Source: Cardiocondyla obscurior | Lineage: Eukaryota > Arthropoda > Insecta > Hymenoptera > Formicidae | DNA length: 64,000 nt | Reading direction: 5' to 3' | NCBI RefSeq assembly: GCF_019399895.1 | Contig: NC_091882.1 | Coordinates: 3,286,001 to 3,350,000 of the forward strand | Shown: positions 50,801 through 63,874 of the stretch, in pieces | Numbering within the stretch: the stretch's first letter is position 1 | How the letters are laid out: every line of letters starts with the position of its first letter | Notes under the pieces: model-generated | Database searches by the model: none | Told to the model about the DNA's origin: nothing | Seen by the model: only the letters and a program-made list of their open reading frames with translations | Translations under genes and position numbers: made by a program

Positions 50801-53503
50801 GGAATTTTTTAGCTCCAAAACTATGTTGCAGTTTAAACTTATCCTTGATACTATTAAAGTTATTACGAAAATTATGACTTTTCTTTTTTTGTTAATATCG
50901 CAGTAATAAGGATTATGATTTTTTCGCTGTACAGTGGTACGACGGGTGACTTAAATTTTATGTCCGGCGTATTGCAAGGCGTAGAAAATACGTATGGCAT
51001 TATTATTAGAAGATTGTTATACGTTGTTTTAAGATCGGTGACGTAATTGAATGTAAATACCGGGCCTGGCCGTATTTCTGATATGACTAACCAAGCGGCG
51101 CTTGTTTCGATTCCGGCGAGTGCTTTACTTTTTTTTTTTATTGAAATTTATCTCTTCGCGACGTCTTGATCCCTTGCTAATTGAAGGTGCACGAAGAGAC
51201 GCTGGCTGCATAATCGCATTTACATAAGTCTCGATTCTGTTGCCCGTATGATCGCACGAAAAAAAAAAATTTTTTTAACGAGTCATCGGGGAGTCAAGTG
51301 AAGGTCTGCCGACTTGCGAAAACGATTTCCACGACGATCGACAATGCGAGGTCGATGAACACTCGACGGGTGCTCGAATGGCGGGAAGTGGATTGCACTC
51401 GGAATTGCGCTATGTATCCCATTAATTTTTCATGCCACCGCCGAGACCGGTGTCCCGAAGTAATGTAAAGTCCATCGTGTATATGCGAACGCGAGCGGAA
51501 CGCGAAATTCGACGTCGTTAATAATTATTCGATAGCGCCGCGTAATGGAAATGGCGAAATTGGAAATAGAATAGGATACTGAATCGTACGGATTGTGCGC
51601 GCTAACAAGAAGATACGCAGGTGGACAAAAAAAAAATATATATATAAAAAAAAAAGAAACAAATCAGGCTCTTAACGAGCACTTACAAGTATGTTTATAG
51701 AAACGGGAACTGCACAAAATATTCAATACGCTGGAAAATCAATGTTTCCTTGATTAATTAATATTTAATGACGGTAATAATTATCGCATGTTTACGCACC
51801 CCTTTTTCCTCTCAATTATTGGATTTTTATTTACTTATTTGCATTGTGTACTTAATATTGAGTTAAATTTCAGATATTTATGAAGGGGCATTCTATTCGA
51901 GGAATTGAAACGATGGATTCGATAATTTATACAATTTCGTGTTGCTTTTTAACAAGAGATGGGTCATGTGCGCGGTCCGAAAGAATGAAAAATATTGAGT
52001 TCTTAGTAGAATTCACGACGGCGAAGGAAAATATTGTATATTTTTCCATATATTATAATATCTCAAAACGTCATACATGCGCATGGTTATAAATTTTTAT
52101 TATTTTTAGTATTCCTTCCAATTCCCGCCGTTTATCTTGCGATGTATTTTCTTTCACGATCAGCAAAGTGTCTCGTAGTGTAGATTCTTTCAATTATCAC
52201 CGAGTCGAATAGAATAGAAATTTAATCACGAATTTATACAAAAGATCTAAAAAGATTTTCAGATCTAATGAAGCCACTTTTGCGAATGTAATACTCAAAA
52301 TGTATAACAAACGTAATACCGTAAATGAATTTGGACAGTAAATAACGTACAAATAATACAGTGACTTTTAAATAAAGCAATGCGAAATTGAAAGAGTTAA
52401 ATTAGCTCGTATTAAGCTATTTATATTAATTATTTATAACATCGTCAGTGCTATAAAAGCAATATGATAAAACGGATATTATTGTCACTCGCAATATTCT
52501 CGTCAGCGTATTATTATATTATCGCGATCGTTTTAAATTGCCGTGCAACTTCTTTTTATCAACGGGGGGAGGGGGATGCGATTCGACGCGTCGCGACGGG
52601 AAACAAAGGCGGGACGATCGCCTCGCGAACTTGTTCAACTTTTAATGACTCATTCTGCAGAGGCGTTTGATTCCGAACAGAGCGTAGCTCGCACGAGTTC
52701 GGGGAAGAATAATCAACTTAGGTAACAAGCCGAAGAATCCCCCAACCCACCCACCGTCGTCGGGGACACATTCCGCCGACACAGAAATTCCATTCGGCAA
52801 AAATCCCCCTCGTCGCTCTCGCTCCCCCCCTCCCCCTCTTCCCCCTTCCCGCGATCGGCGTCCTTCGTTAATTAGTAAGAAAATTAATGAAGCCGCCTCC
52901 GCGAGCACAAACTTCGTTTCACGCGAGGCTCATTAGTCTTTTATAGTTACGGGCATTAACGAAAGTAGTAGATGCGCACGATAGTCAAACGATTACGTGT
53001 CTACTAGTCGTAACGACCTTGTGAGTCAGACATCAAAAGAAATTTCTAATTAAAGTCGATCCCCGCCGATCGCGTCGCCGTTGGTTCTCTCGGTCGAGCA
53101 GTAACGATATTTGCAAAGCTCTTTCGCGATATAATTATATATACACGGTACGAAAGAAAGAGAAAAAAGAAATTTAATCAAAAGAATTAGGAAAAGTGAG
53201 CGCGAATGTCGCCGTAGAGAAAACAGCTTCTCGAGACAAAGCAAGGGAACACAAAACGTAAACGGAGCTCGCAATTTGACTGTCGGTCGGAATGTTCTCT
53301 ATCAGTCCAAGTCGGACCCTCATTTTACGAGCGCTATCAATTCGTCGAGCGGATGTTCTCGACGAGCTCGCGATACAAAGTAGTTTCGTAACGAAGCCGG
53401 ACGAGCTACGAGCAGATTTTAGCGACAAAACGAGGACGTTTGCGATCCGCGGAGTCGCAAACGGCGTAACGACTCTCTCGAAAGCGCGCAATCTCTCTCT
53501 CTT

Positions 53504-53555
<52 letters not shown>

Positions 53556-56434
53556 AGCAGCACTACGAAAGGAGGGTTTAGCTCACTCCGGAGACGAGAG
53601 TGAACTTCAGAAATGTTACTCTTGGTGCCTTGATAACTCAATCCACGGGGAGCTAATAATTCTCCCTTCCGACGCGAATAGTTCCCTTAATGTCGCGGTA
53701 TGAAGTCTTCCCGTCTAACAATGTTATATTTTCAACATCAGTCGCTCGAAAAACTTTATTTAGAAAATCATGCGTATGCATCGACTTTTTTAATTGTTAA
53801 ACCGGAGTGACTTAGATTTTAAACGCAGCGGTATGTTTCTTCTCGGATGTTTTAATGTGTTTATAGAAGAATTAAATTTATTAAAATCAATTTATTTAAA
53901 TTGAAAATGCACGCGTGAAAAAAAAATTAGTTAATAATATCTACACGTTTCCTCGCCTGTAAATAATTATGCGAATATTATCATTTTGAAGCTGATTTGT
54001 TTCCATCGGGGTCGGATTCTTCGCCTCCGGAATTAATTAGTTTACCTAAAGGCTCTGGGCAAGTGTTATTCCGCTGCACGCCTCGTACATTTCCGCGTAT
54101 TTTCCAAGCCGCGAGGACCCGTACATCGTCGTCTCGTTTACAAGCTTTTGCTAAAACTAGAGTGAGAATAGACCGCGAAGAACGGTTCTTCTCTCCCATT
54201 GTTTTGCCACCCCTTTCATTCCAATGAAACCGTAACGATATGAGTTCGCGGCGGCTTTGCCAAATTATGACAATAATATCACTTAGAATCGCATATTGCG
54301 GCTCTCGGCGAAATTTCACTTAAAGCCGGGGCGATTCGCGAGATCGGCGCGTACGAACCCAGACGTGCGACTCCTCTAATGTTCAGAGTCGTTCTCGAAA
54401 CAACCTTTAACCTACGAACGAGCCACTTAACGACCAGACTTTTCCCGCTCCCCGGTACACCTTAATTCTGCCCGTTTGACTTTCTTCCCTAGCTCTCTCC
54501 GCTGTTTTGCGCGACCCACTTTAAAACTAAAATTGAAACTGATATTATTTCAACATGTACAATTTTTTTTTTTTTTTTAACTTCGTCAATTGTGAAAAAA
54601 AAAAAATTGGCCTTTATTCTAACGATGCGACTTTGATCGCAAATAAAAGAAAAACTGTTACGTGATAAATTAGTACGTTTATTTAATGACGTTGTTTTTC
54701 TATTATACGCGTTAGTTAAATTTCTATTGTCGAAAGATTTTAGTTAATATCCATCTCGGAAAGCGTCTTTGCCAGGTTCTTGCGAACCCCTTAAGCCTTC
54801 AACGTCGCACTCGGGCGTTATTTCCGTGGCGTCTAACGGATAAAATGGTACGCCTCCTCGAACTCTCCTTTCAGAAGTCATACGATAAACGCGCGAGCGC
54901 CTCGCGCGCGTCTTATTGAACCGGTTCGTAACTCGATTAAAGCCACTCCATGCGCGCGAATAATAATAGCGGCTCATTAAAGCTCTCGAAGTGACGACCA
55001 AAGTCTTTGGGTTTGCGCTTCCATTTGTGAAAGGCGGTTTGATTGGGAGAGTACAAATTCGCGAGAAGGAAATCGCAAAAATTGACGGGAGAAGTGCGCG
55101 CGAATAGACGAATCAAGAGAATTAGTTTAATTTTTTTGATAAACATTATTGACGAAGATACAAAGTATAACTTATCGTAAAAACAATATTAAATACATTT
55201 ATCTGTAATTGCATAAATTTCAAAGTTTAATGACGATAAGATTTATGATAACGATCTCCATAATTTTATTTTCTTAAATTATTTTTAAATAAACGAGAAA
55301 TTTTGTAAAATTACGGTGCCGCGTATATTGATAATATAAAATATAGCTCGTGCGTACGAGACGACAAGCTTCGAGTTAACTGCATTCGCTCAAAAAAAAC
55401 GACTAAGTTGGGAGGGGTGAAAGCAAGGAGATGCATGTAGAGATTGTAAAGTAAAGTAAAATGATGAAAGGAAGACGTCTTCGTTCGTCCGAGCAAAGGT
55501 ACTAAAAGCCTCGTCGAATTCTTTCCCGTCCGCGCACCTGACGACATGAATTTTGATTTGCAAATGAAATCTCAACTTTATCGGGGGAGGGAAGGGGGGT
55601 AGTTTCGCACTCGGCAAGTCTGCCTCGGCCGCCTTTGTTTTCGGCAGCTTTTCACGACGAGCACCAATTATACGGACCATTCTCTCATCCCCGATTTCTT
55701 TCACCTGCGCTCCGTCCCTTCCATCCTGTTCTAATTTTTTTTTTTTTAACCCCCAATCTGTCTTCCTTCGTCGCCGACATCGATCTGCATTTTTCTTTTT
55801 TTCCTATTAATCCGGAACTTCCGCGGAAAGCGTTGGATAGGAAAGGAGCCCGGCATGAAATTCGCGAGCGAACTGAATTCTAATTATCCCGGCGTTTCTT
55901 GCGCGCGTTCTTCGCGTTCCGTTCCTTCCTTTTTTTTCTCTCTCTCTCTTTCTTTCTTTTTTTCCGTGCGCTGGACCGCGTCCTTCGTTATGCGCTACCG
56001 CACGTTATAAAAAACCCCCATAACCTAGAGAGAAAGAGAGAGAGAGATGTGGAAGCCAAGGTGGAGTGGAAATCAGAAAACTGGACGGCCATGCGAAGTC
56101 GCGCTTATAACCTGCACGTGATTGCCATTGAAACGCCTTTCTTGCGCGCGGTAAATTATTCTCTATAAAATTAAATTATCGATGTTGACAGAGAGAAACA
56201 GCCCGTACGTAAACTCAACTCATTTCAATCGTCCAAACAAAAGTAAAAAAAAAAGAAAAAAAAAGAAAACATATCGTTGAGAAGGGAGAGAAAGAAAAAG
56301 AGAGAAAGGTTGCGCAATTAATGTTACGCGCAAATTAAAAATCAATAAATAAGAATTATCTAGTTTCTTTCATTACGTGTTCTTGCCTCGGTAGCACCGA
56401 GTGAACTCACGTGAAAAATAATTGATTTTTGCAG
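47881..56434 (+). other. Intron C-D
   Basis: About 8.6 kb with no exon found. It contains CpG-rich blocks (48540-49110, 52560-52910, 53180-53480), the (TC)n microsatellite at 53509-53552, and poly-A/T and GA/CT stretches (48183-48199, 48461-48506, 49372-49403, 55936-55963, 56032-56046, 56241-56306). The intron ends with GATTTTTGCAG at 56424-56434. Confidence 0.6.
53509..53552. repeat. (TC)22 microsatellite
   Basis: An uninterrupted TC dinucleotide run preceded by shorter CT stretches. It encodes Arg-Glu or Ser-Leu repeats in overlapping open frames, which are artefacts of the repeat. Confidence 0.95.
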
Positions 56435-56586
56435 TGAAGCCGCTCAAGGTGGAGATTTTGGGAAAGGGCCAGATTCTGTCGGCGGGAAAGACGTATGACG
56501 TGAGGTGTCAGAGCAGCGGCTCGAGGCCACCGGCGGTCCTCACCTGGTGGAAATCCTCGAAGCAGTTGAAGGGGCAGAAAAAAAAC
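56435..56586 (+). CDS. Sidestep-family Ig protein, internal exon D (first half of Ig3)
   Basis: This 152-nt exon lies between a TTTTTGCAG acceptor and an AAC/GTGAGT donor, with two leading bases completing Met and then 50 codons, ending in phase 0. It reads K-P-L-K-V-E-I-L-G-K-G-Q-I-L-S-A-G, then K-T-Y-D-V-R-C-Q-S-S-G-S-R-P-P-A-V-L-T-W-W-K, and ends L-K-G-Q-K-K-N. The (D/N)-(L/V)-x-C-Q-S-x-G-S-R-P-P-A-x-(L/I)-T-W-W pattern is, to my knowledge, the strongest single signature of the Sidestep family's third Ig domain. It contains the first Ig3 cysteine and the core Trp pair; the second cysteine must come from the next exon. I searched the remaining 7.4 kb for that exon (a Cys-Arg-Ala-Asx type motif behind an AG acceptor) and did not find it, so it probably lies beyond the window. 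Confidence 0.97.
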
Positions 56587-56618
56587 GTGAGTAACGCCAA
56601 GATCTTTCCTACTCGCGA

Positions 56619-56641
56619 GGGGGAGGGAAAGGGGGGGGGGG
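56619..56641 (+). promoter_or_regulatory. G-run cluster just inside the intron, 33 nt past the exon D donor
   Basis: Runs of five, three and eleven G separated by A and AAA lie within 33-55 nt of the GT. Intronic G triplets near a donor are a known class of splicing enhancer, and four G-triplets could fold into a quadruplex in the pre-mRNA. The role here is inference from position and composition. Confidence 0.35.
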
Positions 56642-59600
56642 AGAAACGGTGACAAAAACGTGTCGCGCTCCGAGCTAAGAAGTGAACGAGCCTGCTGTCT
56701 GCTTCGCGCTTAATTGCATCTTCTCCACTTAACCGCTGTTTCGAGATACGAGAAACGGTTCTCTCGATTACACAAATCCACTCTGCTTTATTACGCGGAG
56801 TAACCCGGTTACCCTAATGAAACGAACCACTTCATTTAAACACAAATATTTTCGCAGCGGCGGCGGCGAACGAATTATCGCGGGCGATGAAAGCGTTATT
56901 TTAAAGCATTTGTTGATCCAATCGGGGAGGCACTATTATTTCGCGCATCGCGGATCCTTGATTGGAATGTGTATTTTTGCAACAACTATTTTATTCTGCC
57001 TTCCATATTACTTCATATAACGAACGCGATTCGTTTTATCAACATGTTGCTTTAAACACGCCGGGGTTTTCCGCGATGAAAGAACGAGCGAGCGAGGTGA
57101 ACGAAGATTGCTGTTTTTTTTCTCCCTCCCCTCCTCTCCTCTCTCCAATAAAAAAAAAGAAAGACTGTTATTTCAGAGTATTGTTAATTTACTTGGAGGT
57201 TATTATTTTATTTTCGTATTACTCAGATTCCAATCAAAATCTTAATTTTCGCAAGTGCTGTTTCCAACCCTCGTTCCTCGTGTTACTTTATATAACTGTC
57301 GCGCCGCGATTCATTCTATCAATGTCTCGAAATTGAAATCTTCGATTCGCCACCGCAACCGCCGTCGCGCACGAACAGATCGGAAATCGCGGAGTATCTC
57401 TTTGGCTCCTTTTTTTTCTCTCTCTCTCTTTCTCTCTCTCCCTATTTCGATTGTGATAACACGTATCCCTTCGCAATATCAATCACTCGAGAGCTCGTTC
57501 CGTTCCATGGCGCCTGCGAATCGATGTGGCGCGAAAAATCCGTCTCTCCCGCGATTAAACGTGAAATAATAGAACGGGCGGGTACGAAATAATGTCGGAA
57601 ATAATGACGTCGGCGAAAGACGACGGCCGCGGCCTTTCCGCAAACGACGGAGAACCGCTTCCGGTGAATCGATCCCCGGCCGCGATTGAGCGAAGATAAA
57701 AATGACAGTGCCCCGATATACGAAATACTGCTGGGGGGGTCTTCACCCGCGACGTAAATGGGAGCTCGTAGAAATAAATTCACCTTTATCTCGCGCAATT
57801 TCTACTCTTTATGGACAGTCCGTCTTTTTTTTTCTCGCATTCAGCTCTCTTGTTTGTTTCCTCCATTTTTTAATTAATTTTATTTTGTTTTATTTTATTT
57901 TGTTTACTTCGGACTTCCAACTGCAGGGCGCAAAAAGCGATTTGTCGCGTGATCGCGAGATTAAGAGTTAATTATAAGTCGTTATTTTCTTTCGCTTGTA
58001 TCACTTTTCTCCTCGTTATAATTTTGCTTTATCCGCGTTACAAAACGAAGCGTAAGGATCGAATAAGGTATAAGCCGAATCTTATTTCTTTAAGTCATTC
58101 GCCTTGTCGTAGGGAACACTGGCAGCGATTTTCCAATGTCGCCGGAGCGTTCTCGCGCGAGAATACGGGGAGAAACGAGGTCATCGCGGCTCTTTGCTCG
58201 AAGGTGGATCAGCCAGCGAGCTCGTAAGATCAGGAACGTGTAACGAGCCCAATGACAAAAAGCTCAATCGACTTTTATACGACCACTACCGGAAAGATTA
58301 GGCCACACGCGCCGTTATACCGATAAAAAAAAGAAGAAAAAAAAAAGAAAGAGATGGTTCGCTATTTTCCTCTTTTTTTTTTTTTTTTTTAAGCGAAGGG
58401 CTACGTCTACGTAAATGGGTTTCCGGTGAAAACGATAGAATGGAGAACTTGACGAGGTTATTTCTTCGAGACGATTAATCGGGGGAGATTGGACGCGCCC
58501 CTTACTCGAGCTATATATTTATCCGCCTCGCGATAATTTGGAATTGCACCTTGAGGCTACGTCCTGTATCATCTACGTCAGCGATTCTCAGCCGATCGCT
58601 CGTGAAAGCTTTCCCGGGGGATTTGTAATTAAAAGTTCTGCAACAACGTTTGCTTCAATCAAAACTTTTTCTCGTAGACTTTGCGCGCGTGGTAATTGAA
58701 ATAATCTTACTTGTTTCCTAATAGTTTGACGGATCCCGCAATACACCTGGCATTTCATACTCTACATTTGCATTTTAGACAATTTCGTAGACACTTACAA
58801 AGAAACCTAAGTTTGCGGTTCGTTAATTTTTTTTTTTTTTTCTTTTTTAATAATGAACCAACGTTACAACGAGCTTTATTAAAAAAAAAAAATTATATTA
58901 AATTGAGATTGCAGCTTTATTTTTAATTTCAATGGAATTTATTCGACGTTATCGCGATAACGCGCCGGAAATAACGGACTGTTTGCAATTGGGTGACCGA
59001 CATTTTTATTGGCACTCACTGACGCCTCGGTCTGTAACGATCTATAAAGATAACGCGGGGCTACAGCGAGAAATAATCGATTCTCATTAATAAAAGACCG
59101 CATAAGCTACTTAGCGAGCGAGGATACGCGCCGTAAGTTTTTACGCCGTAAATTGAATCCGAAAGTTTCGCTCGCGAGAGCCACGGCGAATTTCAAAGTG
59201 TTAAGGAACAACATAATGTTCGCCGGGAATGGTTTTCGCCGTGGCATAATAATATCCCGCACGGGCCGTACGATAATTAATTGGATCACGGGAACTGTCC
59301 GCCTGATAATTGCGATAAGTTCTTCCGCGAGAAATTACTTCCGCGGTGGTGATTATTTCCAGGATACTTTTCTCCTCTTTTTTTTTTTTTCTCGTTACAT
59401 TCTTCGGCTTTGACATTACGAGCTTAGGTAATAGCGCCGCTTGATCGACGTACAGATTTCCAGTATTCGCGCGTTAGAACGGAACCGTTCACGGGGAAGA
59501 GAAATTTTTTTCCTATTTTTTTTTTTTTTTACTTCGGCAATATCCTAAATCATTTCCGTTAAAAGGCCGCAAAACTTCTCTGACCGGATAAAGTCAATCG

Positions 59601-61162
59601 GCGTCACTCGAGTCCCGTTATTGATTTCACATTGTCACGCGTCCGCGCGGTTAAGGCGGGATCGAGAATCGTGAGAAATGCGTCGGACAGCGATGCTCGA
59701 GAGAAATTTCCGCATAAAGAGGAATGGCTTTGAAAAAAATACCTACTCGAGCGACGCGGGGCGGGCGTGGTAGCGTGCCAACGACAGGGATCGTAATTCT
59801 TGACGTGTTCTGTCTTACGTATTATCGTAGAAATTGGTTTTTCGCCGGCTGGCATAACTTCAAGCCGTTCTCGGGAGGGGAGGGATCGGAATAAAAATCT
59901 ATACCGATTTGCTTCCCTTTGAGAGGGAATTTAATTCGACGAGGTCGGAGCCGGTAAGTGCATATCGATCGATGGGTCGATTGCGGACAAAGTATTCCGC
60001 ATCATGTATGAAACGCATCGTTTTTCACTTACATTCTTTATAAAATAAACGTTGATATTTAATTATTAATTATTGAGGCGTTATATTATTCAGTATTATA
60101 TTTTTGTTATCGTAATTCCTGTTCGTAATTAATCAGTCTCTGTTAATACTAAATATTATATGTAATACGATAAACGCATAGCACTAATATGTGGAAATAT
60201 AAATATATGGATAACCCACTTATCTATTTGTCCGCTATTCGTACGATCTCGTGCCTAATTTCGGGTTCAATTACTTCCGAAAGACGCGCGTTCGGCCCAC
60301 GTATGTCAAAGGCTTTCACGAGCGAAAAACTACCAAGCGTGCTTTTATTACGGGTAGGGTATTACGCGCAAAAACGTACTCTGTGAGACAGCTATTTTTC
60401 TAATTACGCTCTGGTACCATACGACTTTCGCAAACACCGAATCGCTTCGCGCGCTCAATCGCATACATTTCGAGTATAATGCACAGCGCGCTAAATTCTG
60501 CACGCGGCAGATCGGAATTACGATGCGGTAATTTTTACCGGCGCGAGGGGAGAAGGGAGAGTCTTTGTGCGAGACCACCTCAAAGAGCGTGCGCATTCGA
60601 ACATTCCGCTGTTAACATCCGTCTCGGACTCGTTGCCAAGCTCGTTTCTTAAAGCGTCCCTTAAAGGAGATCATCTCGGATATCGGGATAACAGTCGGCA
60701 AAATCCTCGAGGGATGAAACAGAGAGACGGATAATCGTGGGGAAAGTTTCCGCGTGTCGACCAAACCGGAGGCCTCGGAAGAAATCGGCTGCTATCTTAT
60801 AAATCCAACTCGTCTTTCCCCTCATCACCGAGACAGGTGAAGGTCCTAATATCCTTGATCCTTCTCTTCCCGCGGGAGAAGCTACAGCGGAGGAATATCT
60901 CGCGCAGATATTCTTCGCGATTTAGTGGACGGATTAAACTCGCGCGTTTCTTTTTTTTTATTTTTTTATTTTTTAATAAATAGGATTTATTATAATAGAT
61001 AACAAATTAATTACAACTATTGAGACACGCGTTTTTTTTACACGTTTGCAACGAGGAAAAAAATTATTTTCCTAAACTTTTTTTTCTTTTTTTTTCTTTC
61101 GTAAGATCACTTCCTCTTTCTTTGTTTCTCTGTTCCGGGATAAGATAATAAAAAGTTCTTTT

Positions 61163-61453
61163 GAAAATATAAAAAACATCTTTATTACTCGGGAGGCACT
61201 CGCGAGAGCCTTCTATCTCGCCCTAAGAAGGACTGGATTCCCCATATACTACTTGTATACGGGGGAAACGTATTTTCCTCTCGATTATGTCGGCAGAAGA
61301 GTATATTTACGAAGAGGGACGATGAACCGAGGGTTCTTTTATAAAGACTTCTATCAGCCTTCAGAGAGCGTATACAGAATACTCCACGCGTATTTTGTAA
61401 ATCTGCAGCTATCACTATTTGATGAATTCCAAGGTGATTTTTCCCGCTGAAAT
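61163..61453 (+). other. Unexplained aromatic-rich open reading frame, 96 codons to a stop
   Basis: The + strand frame is open from 61163 (after a TGA) to a TGA ending at 61450-61453. It contains I-T-R-E-A-L-A-R-A-F-Y-L-A-L-R-R-T-G-F, Y-Y-L-Y-T-G-E-T-Y-F-P-L-D-Y-V-G, R-G-F-F-Y-K-D-F-Y-Q-P and a final L-F-D-E-F. The composition is more protein-like than other frames in the window, with balanced charge and many Tyr/Phe. It lacks an ATG near its start and has no cysteines or Ig motifs, so it is not the missing Ig3 exon. A GTGATT donor-like site lies at 61434. The reverse strand is also open over 96 codons here. It could be a chance frame, a relic of a mobile element, or an exon of a nested gene; I do not recognise it. 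Confidence 0.15.
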
Positions 61454-62681
61454 TTCTGCTTAGCGTTTGACGCAATTTTCAGCGGTAGCTTATCGTTTCT
61501 AAAACTTCCCCTATTTACCGGGTAAATTATTTAACATACCGTCATCGGTTGATCTTTGTTATAGAAAATTATATTTAAAATTTGATCTCCGGTAAGAACG
61601 AAAATGCATAACTGATTTAATGTTCCGGTGCCGAAACAGTTTCTCTAGGTTGGCTTTTAATACTCGTCATAATGGAGAGGATAATACATTCTGTCTAAGT
61701 ATGCTCTGTTCATTCGAACTACTTCAATTAAAACGAGAATGCTATTTCAATGGAGAAAAACCGATATACCGATTTCTCGTTGGGGAGAGAAAAAAAAAAT
61801 ATACTAGTCGACCTGGTCTTACTTTAATGAAATCAGCATGAGTGTTCGCATTCGCATAACAAAATCGAGTCTGTTATCCCCGAGAGCGGATTTGAGACAA
61901 AGCGACTACGTGCAATTGTGGCATTAATTAGATAACCGTACGCTTTTAAATTATTTCCGATAAAAGAGCATCGCGAATTGCGGAAAATTTTTACTGATTG
62001 TTGTAATTTTTAGTAATCTAGTTACCTTTTGTTGGAATGTTGCCTCAAAACAATGTGGAGAAATTAATTGGAATTGTTACGAAAATTAAACTACAGCAAA
62101 AAAGCCGCGCATGATAAAAGTATTATCTACTTAGGTGTGCATCAATTTCACATGTTTTTTCTCATTCAATATGAAATGGCTATCAGCGTTTATTCTCTAA
62201 TTTTATAATCCATCTCTCTCTCTCTCTCTTTCTTTCTCTGTTGATTTGTGATAAATAAAAAAAACTATTTATACACCGCGTGTAACAAGTTAACTAACAA
62301 AATTTGATAAAATAATTGAAATCCGTCGCAAAAAAAACAAAAAAAAGTGCACGGGCGAAATGAAAATTATTCCATTTTCTCGTCTTTTAGGATTTTGATA
62401 ATGCTGTAGAGCTGTCGATACGGAAGATACTCGGTATTCAAAGCGGGATATCGCGAACATCCGTAGATCTGTCGAAACATTTTGACATTTTGCCGGATGA
62501 TCGCGTCGAAAAGCCACGGGCCGCGTTGTCGAAACAAATAAATCATCAGTCGTGTCAGGATCTTGTCGGCGCGAATGAATGCCCCGTTCCAGCCGGGAAA
62601 ATTTTCATTAAACGGCCGGTCGTTAAATAACGCCGCGAATATTGCAGAAAGAAAATATGTACATAAAAAGAGTGAGAAGAA

Positions 62682-62704
62682 GGGGAGGGGCTGGGCGGGG
62701 GGGG
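62682..62704 (+). other. G-quadruplex-type motif
   Basis: GGGG, A, GGGG, CT, GGG, C, then eight G: four G-runs of at least three with loops of 1-2 bases, which fits the canonical quadruplex pattern with very short loops. It lies deep in an intron, with no gene signal nearby. Confidence 0.6.
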
Positions 62705-63828
62705 AGGAGATGCGCGTATGCGGGGGAGGCGCGAGCGGACGTGATAATTTATCGGCGTGTCGATGCACCGGCGCGACTGAATTAATAGTTTCATGGGGGT
62801 GACAGACAGCTTGATAATAATTTATCGGCGCGTCTATGTAATTGCGATCGCGAGCCATCTGGGAGGGTCGGATTGATCGGCAACGATGTCATCGATAATC
62901 GCCGCCGACGAAATGCATAATGATGCTGCCGAGGAAGTGCGGCCACGAAAATCGGCCCGCATGCATTTCCACGGCGTTTGCGTGCGCGTTTGCTAAACAT
63001 GTTTGTCAACACGCGTTCGATCACTGACCGGGAACCAGTCCGTGTGCTTTCGGTAATTAATGACGAGGCTAACGAACCGCCTATAGAAATATTTGCCGGC
63101 GTTGCACCTTCCCCCTCCCGCCGAGCTTTCATATGATTAGATACGCGATCTGAATGTCGCGAGTATTAATTTCGAACGCGCATGAGCTCTCCAGGTCGTT
63201 TTGCAGATATAGATCGCCTTTGTAAACCTTTCATTAGCGAGAGTACTCTGGAAAATAAGTTTCCGAGCAGCAGGATACGTTGCGCATCAAATTAAGAATT
63301 ATCGTAATTGCGATTAATTTAGTATTTTCTTACAGAGATTATACCCTTCTCCCAGATGTTTCTCAGCCTGATATCGATAAAATTGGATTTATCCACGCCC
63401 GGATACGACGCTTTTCTTTTTCTTTTTTTTTTATAATAAGCAATTTTAATTTGACTCGCAGATCTCATTACGAAATCGCGTTTGCCAAGCGCGAACTCGT
63501 CTTGGTACAGACTGTTATTATAGAAAGACGCGTTGCAGAAAGGAAACATGAAATTCTTTAATCGATTATTGGAAAAGTGTACAAAGAGGATATTCCATTA
63601 ATCGAGGCACTCTTGTGCAACCAAACGGCTCTCGCGGGGGCTACCGGGTCGATCCGAATAAAATGGATAAACACGGAACGGCGCCCTGCTTCTCTTCTTC
63701 ACCCTTATTTTCCTCCCCCATCCCCCCGTCTCTTTCTCTCTTTTCGGGGTTGATAGCCCGGCACCGGCGTGCCGTTTTAAGGGAATTGCTCCGTGTTTAA
63801 TCAGACATCGCCGGTTCTTGGGTTAAGG

Positions 63829-63874
63829 CATCGCCGTCGTCGTCGCCATCAAGACGACGACGACGACGGCGATG
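63829..63874. repeat. Perfect 17-bp inverted repeat built of GTC/GAC triplets
   Basis: CATCGCCGTCGTCGTCG (63829-63845) is the exact reverse complement of 63858-63874, separated by a 12-nt loop. The right arm continues the loop-side GAC triplets. It can fold into a strong hairpin in DNA or RNA. It probably arose by triplet slippage plus inversion; a small-RNA precursor is possible but unsupported. Confidence 0.85.

Noticed and set aside
53174..53641. 155-codon minus-strand frame with an Arg-Glu repeat
   Set aside because: The repeat is a direct translation of the (TC)22 microsatellite.
61163..61453. Possibility that this frame is the missing second half of Ig3
   Set aside because: It has no cysteine and none of the Asp-x-Gly-x-Tyr-x-Cys pattern required, and no good acceptor sits at the right phase.
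62367..62858. 163-codon minus-strand open frame
   Set aside because: It runs through a G-rich (minus-strand C-rich) low-complexity stretch giving Pro/Ser runs; no recognisable domain.
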